A stretch of 32,332 nt of DNA. Origin: Candidatus Saccharimonadota bacterium. Its GTDB lineage: Bacteria > Patescibacteriota > Saccharimonadia > Saccharimonadales > Saccharimonadaceae. Numbering within the stretch: position 1 is the first letter of the stretch; every line of letters begins with the position of its first letter. Location: the NCBI GenBank assembly GCA_017433245.1, contig JAFRHO010000004.1:1-32332 (forward strand). Reading direction: 5' to 3'. Under the pieces are notes generated by a model. That model saw only the letters and a program-made list of their open reading frames with translations, was not told the DNA's origin and did no database searches. Made by a program: the position numbers and the translations under genes. This document shows, one piece after another, positions 22,476 through 30,845 of the stretch.

Positions 22476-22934
22476 ATGTTTTTCAAGAAAGGTAAAGAAT
22501 TACAACCACCTGAACTGAGACCAGATATGTTTAGTTCTCCACTCGGTTTAGTTTTCAGCGATGAACGAAAGGATTGTATTAGTTTCAAATTCTATGATCA
22601 GGATATCGTATACAGAGTCAAAGTTAAAGGAGATTTAATCCAAATACGCTTCAATTTATTAGGGGGAGGTAGCTTAAAGAAACATCTAGCAGCCGTACTT
22701 TGGCTCCTAACCAATGAGGATATTCGTCACAGAATCAATCCAAAGTTCGGCAACAAACCACACCTTAAGTTCACGGCAGCCCAGTACACTTCTGACGACC
22801 CTGACGGGCGTAGTTGTATTTTCTTACCAGAAGACACACTGGAAACGGCTCTTGAACGTTTCGAACGCGTCTGGTACCAACAAGCTCCAGTATCGGGCTA
22901 TATCAATAAATTAGCCAGACTAGTCAAAGACTAA
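22476..22934 (+). CDS. Orphan protein, 152 aa
   Basis: I do not recognise it. It is soluble and mixed in composition, with predicted strands (CISFKFYDQDIVYRVKVKG, LIQIRFNLLGGG) followed by a helical region (KKHLAAVLWLLTNEDIRHRI) and a Trp/Tyr-containing end. The start is firm: AAAGGAGGGG lies directly upstream. It has a consensus promoter and its own terminator, so it should be well expressed as a single gene. Codon use is more balanced than in neighbouring long + strand genes. Confidence 0.75.
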   Translation: MFFKKGKELQPPELRPDMFSSPLGLVFSDERKDCISFKFYDQDIVYRVKVKGDLIQIRFNLLGGGSLKKHLAAVLWLLTNEDIRHRINPKFGNKPHLKFTAAQYTSDDPDGRSCIFLPEDTLETALERFERVWYQQAPVSGYINKLARLVKD

Positions 22935-22936
22935 CA

Positions 22937-22962
22937 AAAATCCGCCAATCTGGCGGATTTTT
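22937..22962 (+). terminator. Intrinsic terminator of the 22476 gene
   Basis: AAAATCCGCCA and TGGCGGATTTT form an 11-bp stem with a 3-base loop and a short T run. Confidence 0.93.
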
Positions 22963-23007
22963 AAGTCTCAAATCAAAACGCTATAAATAACGTATTCAAT
23001 AAAAAAT

Positions 23008-23211
23008 CTATTTCTTCTTAAGAGTCAAGAAACCATTCCTTGGGTTCTCACAAACCATGCGATCTGCTGGTAAGTCACACGGAGTACCCTTACCACCTTT
23101 TTCATCCTTAGTGAAGAAGTAAATAGTCTGTGGTTTGCCACCGCGAAGGGTCACCTCGGACTTATGTAGATAGTACTTTACACCTTTACTGTTAGTATGT
23201 TCGTAAGCCAT
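23008..23211 (-). CDS. Small basic protein, 67 aa
   Basis: The sequence reads MAYEHTNSKGVKYYLHKSEV, then TLRGGKPQTIYFFTKDEKGG, and ends NPRNGFLTLKKK. It is basic, soluble, rich in Gly and aromatic residues, and looks like a compact beta fold. AAGGAGG lies 9 bases before the ATG. With a consensus promoter (TTGACA-17-TAAGAT) it should be strongly expressed. It reminds me of small conserved proteins in CPR genomes, but I cannot name a family or function. Confidence 0.75.
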   Translation of the reverse strand: MAYEHTNSKGVKYYLHKSEVTLRGGKPQTIYFFTKDEKGGKGTPCDLPADRMVCENPRNGFLTLKKK

Positions 23212-23243
23212 TTTAGCTTTCCTCCTTAAGTTAGTATATTCCT

Positions 23244-23272
23244 ATCTTATGACCCCGCTTATAAATTGTCAA
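23244..23272 (-). promoter_or_regulatory. Promoter of the 67-aa protein gene
   Basis: On the minus strand TTGACA (23267-23272), 17 bases, TAAGAT (23244-23249), with a start near 23237 and a leader of about 25 bases. Confidence 0.85.
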
Positions 23273-23298
23273 GGGGTTTTTAAAACTTTTTCGCAACA

Positions 23299-23973
23299 CT
23301 ACACAAATAACAGAGAAAGCCTAAGCACAATCCACACCAACATCCTAATAATTATTACAACGATAATTATAAGTGTAATCAATATCATAAACCCAGTCAA
23401 CGTCGGTGCCCACACTGGCGAAGCATACTCACGTCTATACAACTCTGTTGACGGTAAACTGGCCTTAATCGTATCATGTAGTTCATCCGCCGCCGGATAC
23501 TTCTGAATCTCTGACACCATACAGTTAATATAATTCGGGTTATCCCAAGTCCATCCATTTGCGATGGCCTGCGCCCGACAAGTCTCACTTGCTTTTGCAT
23601 AAACATTCCCATTTGGGTTACTATCATCCACTAACTTACTCTCCGCCTCCTCCAAAGCCTTATTTGCCGCTCTGATATATTGGTGCTCCAAATAAAACGG
23701 GCCAGTACCAAACGTAATCTTTTGTTCCCCGTTATCATCCACCACGTTTATTACCATATTTGATAGCACAAACCCTCTTAACTCTTCTAAGCGTTTCGTG
23801 GTTTCCTCGTCGTTCTCCGATTCATCCGCCGCAAGTACCGCATCACGCAGTTCTGTCATCTTAATATGGTCCAACCTCAGAAGCGTTGCATCCAAAAACA
23901 AAAACGGTACCAAAATCAACAACAACTGCCACGTCTTTAGCTTATGGATTTTAATCCGCCCACGCTTTTTCAT
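23299..23973 (-). CDS. Membrane protein with an external loop domain, 224 aa
   Basis: Two membrane segments flank a central domain: one near the N-terminus (WQLLLILVPFLFLDATLL) and a long C-terminal one (GFMILITLIIIVVIIIRMLVWIVL). The middle part contains a charged region, two cysteines about 20 residues apart (ASETCRAQAIANGWTWDNPN, YINCMVSEI) and LPSTELYRREYASPVW. With a basic N-terminus inside, the middle lies outside the cell and the cysteines may form a disulfide. I know no family. It is leaderless: TATAAT at 23981-23986, 7 bases from the ATG. Confidence 0.72.
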   Translation of the reverse strand: MKKRGRIKIHKLKTWQLLLILVPFLFLDATLLRLDHIKMTELRDAVLAADESENDEETTKRLEELRGFVLSNMVINVVDDNGEQKITFGTGPFYLEHQYIRAANKALEEAESKLVDDSNPNGNVYAKASETCRAQAIANGWTWDNPNYINCMVSEIQKYPAADELHDTIKASLPSTELYRREYASPVWAPTLTGFMILITLIIIVVIIIRMLVWIVLRLSLLFV

Positions 23974-23991
23974 AATATATATTATATAGCA

Positions 23992-24573
23992 TTAGTCCTT
24001 CCCAATCAAATAATCTAGTAACATCTGTATCGTAAAGCATCCCACTAATTCTCCCTTCTCATTTTTCACTAGAAAATAATAACTATTGGTCCGTTCAATC
24101 TCTTCCACGACATGTTTCAAGCTATCTTTTTCATGCAAATAGTTCACATTTTTATCCATATAACTTTCCGCGAGATCAGTTTTCTTAATCTCAAGTGCAT
24201 TCAAAGCCTCTGTATGTATAATCCCTACTACTTTATCCCGTTCATCCACCACTGGAAAATTCGTAAAACCTGATTTATATAATCTGTCTAACACTAGTGG
24301 CCCCAACACTTCTTTCCGTTTTACGAATACAATCTTGTTCTTCAGCGCCATCAAATCTTCTACTCTTCGGTCATTAAAACTCATCACTGCCGCAATCCTC
24401 TCTCGCTCTTTCGACGACAGAATACTCTTCGGCGTCCGTTGCAAAACACCAATAAACTCCTCCAAACTTTCCGGTGTATATTTTTTTACCGGCACGGAAG
24501 CTTTCTTCGGTCGAAACTTCTCCAATTTCGGATCCAGCACACTCACGATTTTTCGCATTAATCTTTCGAACAT
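23992..24573 (-). CDS. CBS-domain pair protein
   Basis: The 193-residue soluble protein has a basic N-terminal helix, then a CBS pair from about residue 60: VMSFNDRRVEDLMALKNKIV, SGFTNFPVVDERDKVVGIIH, a second unit MDKNVNYLHEKDSLKHVVEE and YYFLVKNEKGELVGCFTIQM. The sequence resembles the CBS module of CorC/CNNM transporters, but the membrane and transporter-associated domains are absent. Such modules bind adenine nucleotides and regulate a partner. It is leaderless with TATAAT at 24583-24588, 9 bases from the ATG, divergent from the DsbA-like gene. Confidence 0.85.
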   Translation of the reverse strand: MFERLMRKIVSVLDPKLEKFRPKKASVPVKKYTPESLEEFIGVLQRTPKSILSSKERERIAAVMSFNDRRVEDLMALKNKIVFVKRKEVLGPLVLDRLYKSGFTNFPVVDERDKVVGIIHTEALNALEIKKTDLAESYMDKNVNYLHEKDSLKHVVEEIERTNSYYFLVKNEKGELVGCFTIQMLLDYLIGKD

Positions 24574-24575
24574 GA

Positions 24576-24640
24576 TATAATTATTATAACATTGAAATGA
24601 TAAAAGGTGTATTTTGAGCCAAACTCAAAACCAAAAGGAG
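24576..24640 (+). promoter_or_regulatory. Promoter, leader hairpin and ribosome-binding site of the dsbA-aspS pair
   Basis: TATAAT (24576-24581) faces the CBS promoter on the other strand. The leader of about 60 bases contains TTTTGAG-CCAAA-CTCAAAA (24612-24630), then AAGGAG (24635-24640), 7 bases before the ATG. Confidence 0.55.
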
Positions 24641-24647
24641 TTATTTT

Positions 24648-25403
24648 ATGAAAAATCGCAAGGGATTCCAATTAGCCGGTGTTGTCATCGGCATCATCGT
24701 GGCCGCTCTAATAATCATAGCTGCCTATGTAGTCATCGACGGCAACAACAAAGCCACCGACTTCAATAACTATGATTTCTATTCCATCATCGAAGCCGAC
24801 TCTAGCAATGGCGAGATTGGCGATCATGTCAAAGGTGACCCCAACGCTCCTGTCCTGATTTTCGAATATGCCGACTATCAATGTCCCGGCTGTTCCTCCA
24901 TTAATCCTAAAGTTAACAAAGCCGTTGAAGAACTTGATGGCAAACTTGCCGTAGTCTATCGCAGCTTCCTCCTTTCCTATCACAAAAACGGCACCGCCGC
25001 CGCTTCCGCCGCCGAAGCCGCTGGCCTCCAAGGCTATTGGAAACCCTACGCCGATAAGCTCTTCTCCGAGCAATCCGAATGGGAATATTCCTCCGCTTCC
25101 GAACGCACTGAATTCTTCGAAAAATATTTCCTCGAAGTCACCGATGGCAAAGGCGACATCGAAAAGTTTCGTGAAGACATCGCCAGTGACCGCGTATCCA
25201 AGAAAATCAGCTTCGATATGGGTATCGCCCGCCGCATCGACGTACCTAGCACTCCAGCCTTCTATGTCGACGGTCAACAAATTAAATGGAGTGAAGCCGG
25301 CGAACTCGAGATTAACGGCGAACTTATCTCTTGGGACTCTGGCCGTTCAGGTGATGATTTTATCAAACTCTTAAAAGAAATTGTGGAGGCCAAAACTAAA
25401 TGA
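24648..25403 (+). CDS. Membrane-anchored DsbA-like thiol-disulfide oxidoreductase
   Basis: The 251-residue protein has an N-terminal signal anchor (about 9-30, LAGVVIGIIVAALIIIAAYV) and a thioredoxin-like domain outside the cell with the active site YADYQCPGC (C79, C82) and the cis-proline segment STPAFYVDG. It should form or shuffle disulfides in exported proteins such as the cysteine-rich surface proteins encoded in this window. AAGGAG supports the start, and the stop TGA overlaps the aspS ATG by 4 bases, so both genes are translated from one message. The pairing with aspS is probably transcriptional convenience. Confidence 0.9.
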   Translation: MKNRKGFQLAGVVIGIIVAALIIIAAYVVIDGNNKATDFNNYDFYSIIEADSSNGEIGDHVKGDPNAPVLIFEYADYQCPGCSSINPKVNKAVEELDGKLAVVYRSFLLSYHKNGTAAASAAEAAGLQGYWKPYADKLFSEQSEWEYSSASERTEFFEKYFLEVTDGKGDIEKFREDIASDRVSKKISFDMGIARRIDVPSTPAFYVDGQQIKWSEAGELEINGELISWDSGRSGDDFIKLLKEIVEAKTK

Positions 25404-27199
25404 GAACTCTAGCAAATCAATCCACTGATTGCATCGGCAAAACTATCACCGTCTCCGGTTGGGTTAATTCCCGCCGTGATCACGGTGGCTTAATCTTTAT
25501 TGATCTTCGTGACTACACCGGTATTGTCCAGCTCGTTGTCACACCCGAAACCATCGATGCCTTCAAATTAGCTGAATCCGTCCGTGACGAATTTGTTCTC
25601 ACTGCTACCGGTAAGGTCAGAAAGCGCGCTTCCGAATTAATCAACCCTAACATCGCCACCGGCACCATCGAACTCGTCGTCGATGAGCTCGACCTACTCA
25701 ACAAATCTCTCACTCCACCAGTCAATACCCACGACGATGGTGAGAAATCCAGCGAAGAATTACGCCTCAAATACCGCTATCTCGATCTCCGTCGCCCTTC
25801 TATGCAAACTATCTTAGAACGCCGCTCCGAATTCTATCGCTTCATCCGCAATTACATGTATGACCACGACTTTACCGAGATTACCACTCCAATTCTTGCT
25901 AACTCTTCCCCTGAAGGTGCCCGTGATTTCCTCGTACCATCTCGTCTCCATCCTGGTACCTTCTATGCCTTACCTCAAGCTCCTCAGCAATTCAAACAGC
26001 TTCTCATGGTCGGCGGCGTCAACAAATATTTCCAAATCGCCCCTTGTTTCCGCGATGAGGATCCTCGTGCCGATCGTCTCTATGGTGACTTCTATCAGCT
26101 AGACTGCGAAATGTCCTTCATCGATGACGGTGAAGTCGTCCGTCAAGAAATCGAGCCTCTCTTCATCAACCTCGCCACTGATTTTGGCGGCAAGAAACTC
26201 GTTCTAAACTCCGAACCTGCTAAGCAGTACCTTATCAAAGGTTCGCCAGTTCCTCGTTTACCTTACGAATTCGCTATGAATACTTACGGTGTCGACAAGC
26301 CCGACCTTCGCTATGGCATGGAGCTTATCGACCTCACTGAGGTCTTCAAAGATACCGATTTTAAAGTCTTTAAAACACCTTGCGTCAAAGCGCTTTGCGT
26401 TAAAGGTGCCGCTTCCCTCACCCGTCGTGAAATCGACGACTTTACCGACCAAGCCCGCAAACTTGGTGCTGGCGGCCTAGCCTATATCTTATATACTGCC
26501 GAAGGTGCCAAATCACCCATCTTGAAGTTCATGACCGAATCCGAAATCGCCAATGTCGCCAAATTAACTGACGCTAAGGAAGGTGACGCTGTCTTCTTCG
26601 GTGCTGACGAACAAAATAAAGTCAATAAAGTCCTTGGCCAGCTCCGCATCGCCTTTGCTGATCATTTCAACCTCAAAAATCCCAACGAAGTCTCCTATGC
26701 TTGGGTCATAGACTTCCCATTCTACGAATGGGACGAAAAAGCCAAGAAGCTCGATTTTGGTCACAACCCCTTCAGTATGCCTAAAGGCGGTTTGCAAGCT
26801 CTCGAAGAAGCCAAGACCGACACTGACAAACTCGCCATTGTTGCCGATCAATACGACATGGTCATGAACGGCTACGAAGTCTGTTCTGGTGCTGTTCGCA
26901 ATCACAATCCTGACATTATGTACAAAGTCTTCAATATCCTCGGGTACAATAATGAATATGTCGAATCTCGTTTTGGTGGCATGTTGAACGCTTTCAAATA
27001 TGGCGCTCCCCCACACGCCGGTTGTGCTCCAGGGCTCGATCGCATCTTTATGGTTTTGGAGTCCGTCGATAACATTCGCGACATCGTCGCCTTTCCCAAG
27101 AACGGTTCTGGTGTCGACCTCATGATGAATTCCCCTTCCCCAATCGACTCTATCCAGCTGGAAGAGTCCCATCTCGCTATTGTTAATGACGAAGAATAA
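25400..27199 (+). CDS. aspS: Aspartyl-tRNA synthetase
   Basis: This class II synthetase charges tRNA-Asp. At 599 residues it is the bacterial type with the GAD insertion. Visible are the anticodon-binding OB fold (GWVNSRRDHGGLIFIDLRD, 20-38), the flipping loop around SSPEGARDFLVP, motif 2 FRDEDPRADRLYGDFYQLD (217-235) and motif 3 GLDRIF near the C-terminus. Motif 2 departs from the common RADRQPEFTQ form. Histidine in DHGG (H28) is typical of non-discriminating AspRS that also charge tRNA-Asn. It is translated from the dsbA-like transcript, with GTGGAGG as ribosome-binding site. Confidence 0.96.
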   Translation: MRTLANQSTDCIGKTITVSGWVNSRRDHGGLIFIDLRDYTGIVQLVVTPETIDAFKLAESVRDEFVLTATGKVRKRASELINPNIATGTIELVVDELDLLNKSLTPPVNTHDDGEKSSEELRLKYRYLDLRRPSMQTILERRSEFYRFIRNYMYDHDFTEITTPILANSSPEGARDFLVPSRLHPGTFYALPQAPQQFKQLLMVGGVNKYFQIAPCFRDEDPRADRLYGDFYQLDCEMSFIDDGEVVRQEIEPLFINLATDFGGKKLVLNSEPAKQYLIKGSPVPRLPYEFAMNTYGVDKPDLRYGMELIDLTEVFKDTDFKVFKTPCVKALCVKGAASLTRREIDDFTDQARKLGAGGLAYILYTAEGAKSPILKFMTESEIANVAKLTDAKEGDAVFFGADEQNKVNKVLGQLRIAFADHFNLKNPNEVSYAWVIDFPFYEWDEKAKKLDFGHNPFSMPKGGLQALEEAKTDTDKLAIVADQYDMVMNGYEVCSGAVRNHNPDIMYKVFNILGYNNEYVESRFGGMLNAFKYGAPPHAGCAPGLDRIFMVLESVDNIRDIVAFPKNGSGVDLMMNSPSPIDSIQLEESHLAIVNDEE

Positions 27200-27204
27200 T
27201 ATGG

Positions 27205-27210
27205 TATAAT
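27205..27210 (+). promoter_or_regulatory. -10 box of the methyltransferase gene
   Basis: TATAAT, 6 bases before ATG 27217 and a few bases after the aspS stop: leaderless, separate from aspS. Confidence 0.7.
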
Positions 27211-27216
27211 AATACT

Positions 27217-27966
27217 ATGAGTGATAAAGTTATTTCTGACTATAATGGTTATGATTACAAAAAAGAATTCTGGGAAAACGTCGATCGTGAATACGAAGAC
27301 CAAGCCGACCGTATGGCCATTCGTAAGCTCCTCCCGAAACGCATGGACAAATTCGCTGACATCGGTGGCGGTTATGGTCGTCTCGCTAATGAATATTTAA
27401 AACGCGCCCATACTATTATTATTTTCGACTATTCTAAATCCGAACTAAAGCAAGCAAAGGAAATTTACGGTGACCGAATTGAAACTCGCTCTGGCGATAT
27501 CTACAAACTTCCCTTCAAAGATAATGAGCTCGATGGCCTTATGATGGTCCGCGTTACTCATCACCTCGAACACATGGACAAAGCATTGAGCGAGTTATAT
27601 CGTGTCCTAAAACCCGGCGGCGTTGCCGTCATCGAAGTTGCTAACAAGCGCACCCTTCCCAAGATGGCTCGCTACGTTACTGGTCGTTCCAAAGTTAACC
27701 CTTTTGACCAGAAAGTCGCCAATTACAAGAACATTTCTGCCGATGGCTTCTACAACTACCACCCGAAATACGTCGAAAAGATTTTCGACAAGACCGGCTT
27801 CAAGACCGAACGCGTCCTCTCTGTCTCCAATTTCCGCAGCAAAAGCCTCAAGAAAGTCTTCGGCACCAAGAATCTCGTCAAAATGGAAAACAGCGCTCAG
27901 AAGCTCCTCGCCCCCATCCGCTTCGCCCCCTCCATCTATTACAAGTTGCGCAAACCCACCGAATAA
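27217..27966 (+). CDS. Class I SAM-dependent methyltransferase
   Basis: The 249-residue protein has motif I FADIGGGYGRLANEYLK, the acidic motif II IIIFDYSKSELKQAKE, the GDIYKLPFKDNELDGL segment and ELYRVLKPGGVAVIEV, the standard Methyltransf_11 pattern. The C-terminal part is strongly basic (SNFRSKSLKKVFG, YYKLRKPTE), which could aid binding to a polyanion or membrane lipid. The substrate is unknown; quinone, lipid or small-molecule methylation are all possible. It has its own leaderless promoter. Confidence 0.85.
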   Translation: MSDKVISDYNGYDYKKEFWENVDREYEDQADRMAIRKLLPKRMDKFADIGGGYGRLANEYLKRAHTIIIFDYSKSELKQAKEIYGDRIETRSGDIYKLPFKDNELDGLMMVRVTHHLEHMDKALSELYRVLKPGGVAVIEVANKRTLPKMARYVTGRSKVNPFDQKVANYKNISADGFYNYHPKYVEKIFDKTGFKTERVLSVSNFRSKSLKKVFGTKNLVKMENSAQKLLAPIRFAPSIYYKLRKPTE

Positions 27967-27968
27967 GT

Positions 27969-27974
27969 TATAAT
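27969..27974 (+). promoter_or_regulatory. -10 box of tRNA-Arg
   Basis: TATAAT, 12 bases before the tRNA 5' end and just after the methyltransferase stop. Confidence 0.65.
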
Positions 27975-27986
27975 ATACTTTACGGC

Positions 27987-28061
27987 GGGCTCGTCGTTCA
28001 ACGGATAGGACATATCCCCTCTAAGGATACAATGCTGGTTCGATTCCAGCCGGGCCTACCA
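27987..28061 (+). tRNA. tRNA-Arg (anticodon UCU)
   Basis: The acceptor GGGCTCG pairs with CGGGCCT through G-U at positions 1-72 and 5-68; D stem GTTC/GGAC; anticodon stem TATCC/GGATA around loop CCTCTAA; T arm GCTGG-TTCGATT-CCAGC; CCA encoded. The anticodon is UCU (AGA codons). Position 33 is C instead of the near-universal U. Confidence 0.85.
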
Positions 28062-28082
28062 TACGCTGGTTCGACCGTCGTA

Positions 28083-28178
28083 GGAGCCGAATAAAAAGAA
28101 ATCGCCAGATTTCTTTTTTTGAGGCGACGCCCGACGGACGATTCCCCGCAGGGGAATCGATTCCTGTCGGCTCTACCA
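28083..28178 (+). ncRNA. tRNA-like or decayed tRNA element ending in ACCA
   Basis: GGAGCCG (28083-28089) can pair with CGGCTCT (28168-28174) as a 7-bp acceptor-like stem with a G1-U72 pair, followed by A and CCA, then a T run, exactly like the preceding tRNA-Arg. The 3' half (TCGATTCC...CGG.CTACCAT) resembles the T arm and acceptor of that tRNA. The interior has no D or anticodon arm; instead it has an A/T hairpin (28093-28120) and a strong GC hairpin (28131-28170, core CGATTCCCC-GCA-GGGGAATCG). The acceptor-like pairing and the GC hairpin are partly exclusive. It could be a tRNA remnant, an integration scar or a small structured RNA. Confidence 0.45.
28093..28120 (+). terminator. A/T-rich hairpin with T run after tRNA-Arg
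   Basis: AAAAAGAAATC and GATTTCTTTTT form an 11-bp stem with loop GCCA and two further T residues. It can end the tRNA-Arg transcript, and it lies inside the tRNA-like element. Confidence 0.6.
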
Positions 28179-28218
28179 TTTTTTATAATATATAATTCTC
28201 ACACTTAATAAACCGTAT

Positions 28219-30845
28219 CTACGAACCAACTAGACAACGTACACTCACACCTCGATATTTCGAGGTTATATAGTTTATACCAAAACTCGTATTACCAAAC
28301 TCTAAACTATACGTAGATTGAGGACCGCTATTACTCGCCGATCTACTCCAATAAGAACCAGAACTTCCTCGCCTCATTATAGAAGAACCTGGAATATCAC
28401 CAGCATAAATAAAGTTGTTCGGAAAAGCCATAAGACGCTTTTCGGTATCATTAGTTGCACCACCATAACCTTGAGCAAGAACTCCATATTCCTTAGACCA
28501 ACTACCACTAGAAGGCAAATGCCAATTAGTTGGACATATGGATGTATTGGCATTTTCAGAAACACTCGAATTATAATCGTTAGTATTTGCCATGGCAGCA
28601 GACCAAGTATAATAATTTCCATAAGAATAGATACTCGCATCACCATAGGTTCCAGATTTATTAAGGCGCGGGGAACTATTGTAGGCATAGTCCTCGGAAT
28701 AAGTAGGACTATCTATTATATCATGAGTATTAGTATTATTATAACGTGGGAAACGATAACCTGGGCCCGAATATCCGCCAGTACCAATATCCTCTAAAAC
28801 ATTATTAATTGGATCATATGTATCCACTGGTGGATCAACAGACGACTTATAAACAGTATTTGAAGTAGTCGAACTACTCAAATTATCCTCCGATTCCGCT
28901 AAACCAACAAAAGTACCATAAACACCAGCAGTACCACCATAACCTTGCGAAAGACTCTCATTTGTCACACTACTATCATTTATATTATTCCCCATTGTGC
29001 CATCATGTTCCAATCTTAAGTTTTCTATCATCCAACATTTACCATCTACCAATCTAGCCACAGCGTATAACTCATTATCACGCTTATCGGTTAATACCAC
29101 TATACTGTTTTTATTGACAATTGTCGCACCACTAGTCGAATCAAAAACTGCACTAGTAAGATTATTACACTCCGAAACTCCAAAATCCTGAAGATAAACC
29201 GGCTCATTATTACCATCTTTTTTAGCAGGTACCCATACGGCATACATAGTCATAATGCCATTAGCCGGATAAGCTGGGGTAACAATAGTCTCCTCTGGTC
29301 CATATATCACAGGATCGTTCGTGCTATCATTATCAGTAAAATGACTCCAGGCATCCGAATCCGTAGACCAACCCACAAACCCATAACCAGCACGCTTAAA
29401 ATTACTGGGAAGAAGCATAACATCAATTCCTTCAGTTATGCCACGTTGTTTCACGCTTTTCTTACCCTTTATATCTACAACAATGCCCATGCCATTAGGA
29501 TTATCTGCACCGTTACCATCATATTGTATGGTATATTCATAATCAACAATACAACGAATACTAAAGCCATAATACATTTTGCTCGTGCTAGATGGATTAA
29601 GCCTCGTAGAACCAAGCATCAAAGTCTGTGCGGAATCATATTGCCAATTATTATTCGCCGATCTACTCCAATAATAACCATACGAGCCACGACTGTTCAC
29701 AGATGAGCCACTGATATACCCAGAATATATATAATTATTCGGGAAAGACCGGAATCGACTACTTAAAACATCACCCGCTCCCACGCCACTTTGGTCGGAG
29801 CCACTTCCCCCATATTGCTGTGATAACTTTCCAAATTCCTTTGTCGTAACACTGGAAGGTAAATGCCAACCAGACGGACAAATGGAGGTTTCTGCAGCCT
29901 CTGAAGGAGATTTACCAGTGTTCGCTATAGCGGCCGACCAAGTATAGTAATTACCATACGACGACACCGTAGAAGTCTTATAGATGCCAGTAGCAGATGG
30001 GTTTAAAGCATTTAAATAATTCTCAGTAAATGAAGGCGCAGATAAAGCACTGGAGTTATTAGAATTATTATATCGTGGAAAACGACGAGCTGGCTCATCA
30101 GACGAACCAATATCTTCTAATACACCATTAGCCGGATCGTAAGTGTTAATTGGCGGATTAGCAGATGCTTCATAGACAGTATTAGAGGAAGCCGTAGCGC
30201 TGAAACCCGTAGACTCTGAATCCGCCAAGCCAACAAAGCTACCATAAGTACCAGCAACACCACCATAACCTTGAGACAATAATTCATTAGCAGTACCAAG
30301 CGTTCCGGCCGCATCTACTCTTAAGTTTTCTATCATCCAACATTTACCATCAGCTAGTTTGGCAATAGTATATACTTCATTATCACGTTTATCAGTCAAA
30401 GCCATCACACTACCAGCCGTTATTTTATCCAATGCAGAATTATAAACCGCACTCGTAAGGTTATCACACTGATCTTTTCCAAAATCTTGGAGATAGACTG
30501 GGTTATTGCTACCATCTTTCTCAACTGGAACCCAAACAGCATACATAGTAATAATACTAGTACCATTATTTGGATAAGCAGGAGCACTTATAGTTTCCAT
30601 AGGACCATAGATAACTGGGTCGTTGGTGTTATCGTTATCCGTAAAGTGGAGCCAAGCATCTGGGTCGGTACTCCAGCCAGCGAAGCCGTAGCCAGCACGC
30701 TTGAAGTTAGAGGCAAGGAGGGTTACTGGATCGCCTTCACCCACATTAGTTTGTTTGACACTCTTGACGCCCGTACTTGCGTTTGTGGTGCCCATACCAT
30801 TAGGATTATCGGCACCGTTACCATCATATTGGATGGAGTAAACTG
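28219..30845 (-). repeat. Tandem duplication of a repeat-FISUMP module of about 1.3 kb
   Basis: Two modules, about 29545-30845 and 28219-29545, share protein landmarks in the same order (YDGNGADNPNGMG, FKRAGYGF, TNDPVIYGP, LTDKRDNE, GKCWMIENLR, SYGNYYTWSAA). DNA identity persists in patches, for example an exact 33-base stretch around 29014-29047 and 30319-30351 coding for GKCWMIENLR. Confidence 0.85.

Noticed and set aside
23251-23280. Plus-strand terminator formed by ACCCC and GGGGT with a T run
   Set aside because: The loop is about 16 bases, no plus-strand gene ends here, and the region is explained by the promoter of the 67-aa gene.
28062-28178. tmRNA (ssrA)
   Set aside because: A GGTTCGAC-like start and a CCA end are suggestive, but the element is far too short and has no tag-coding frame or pseudoknots.
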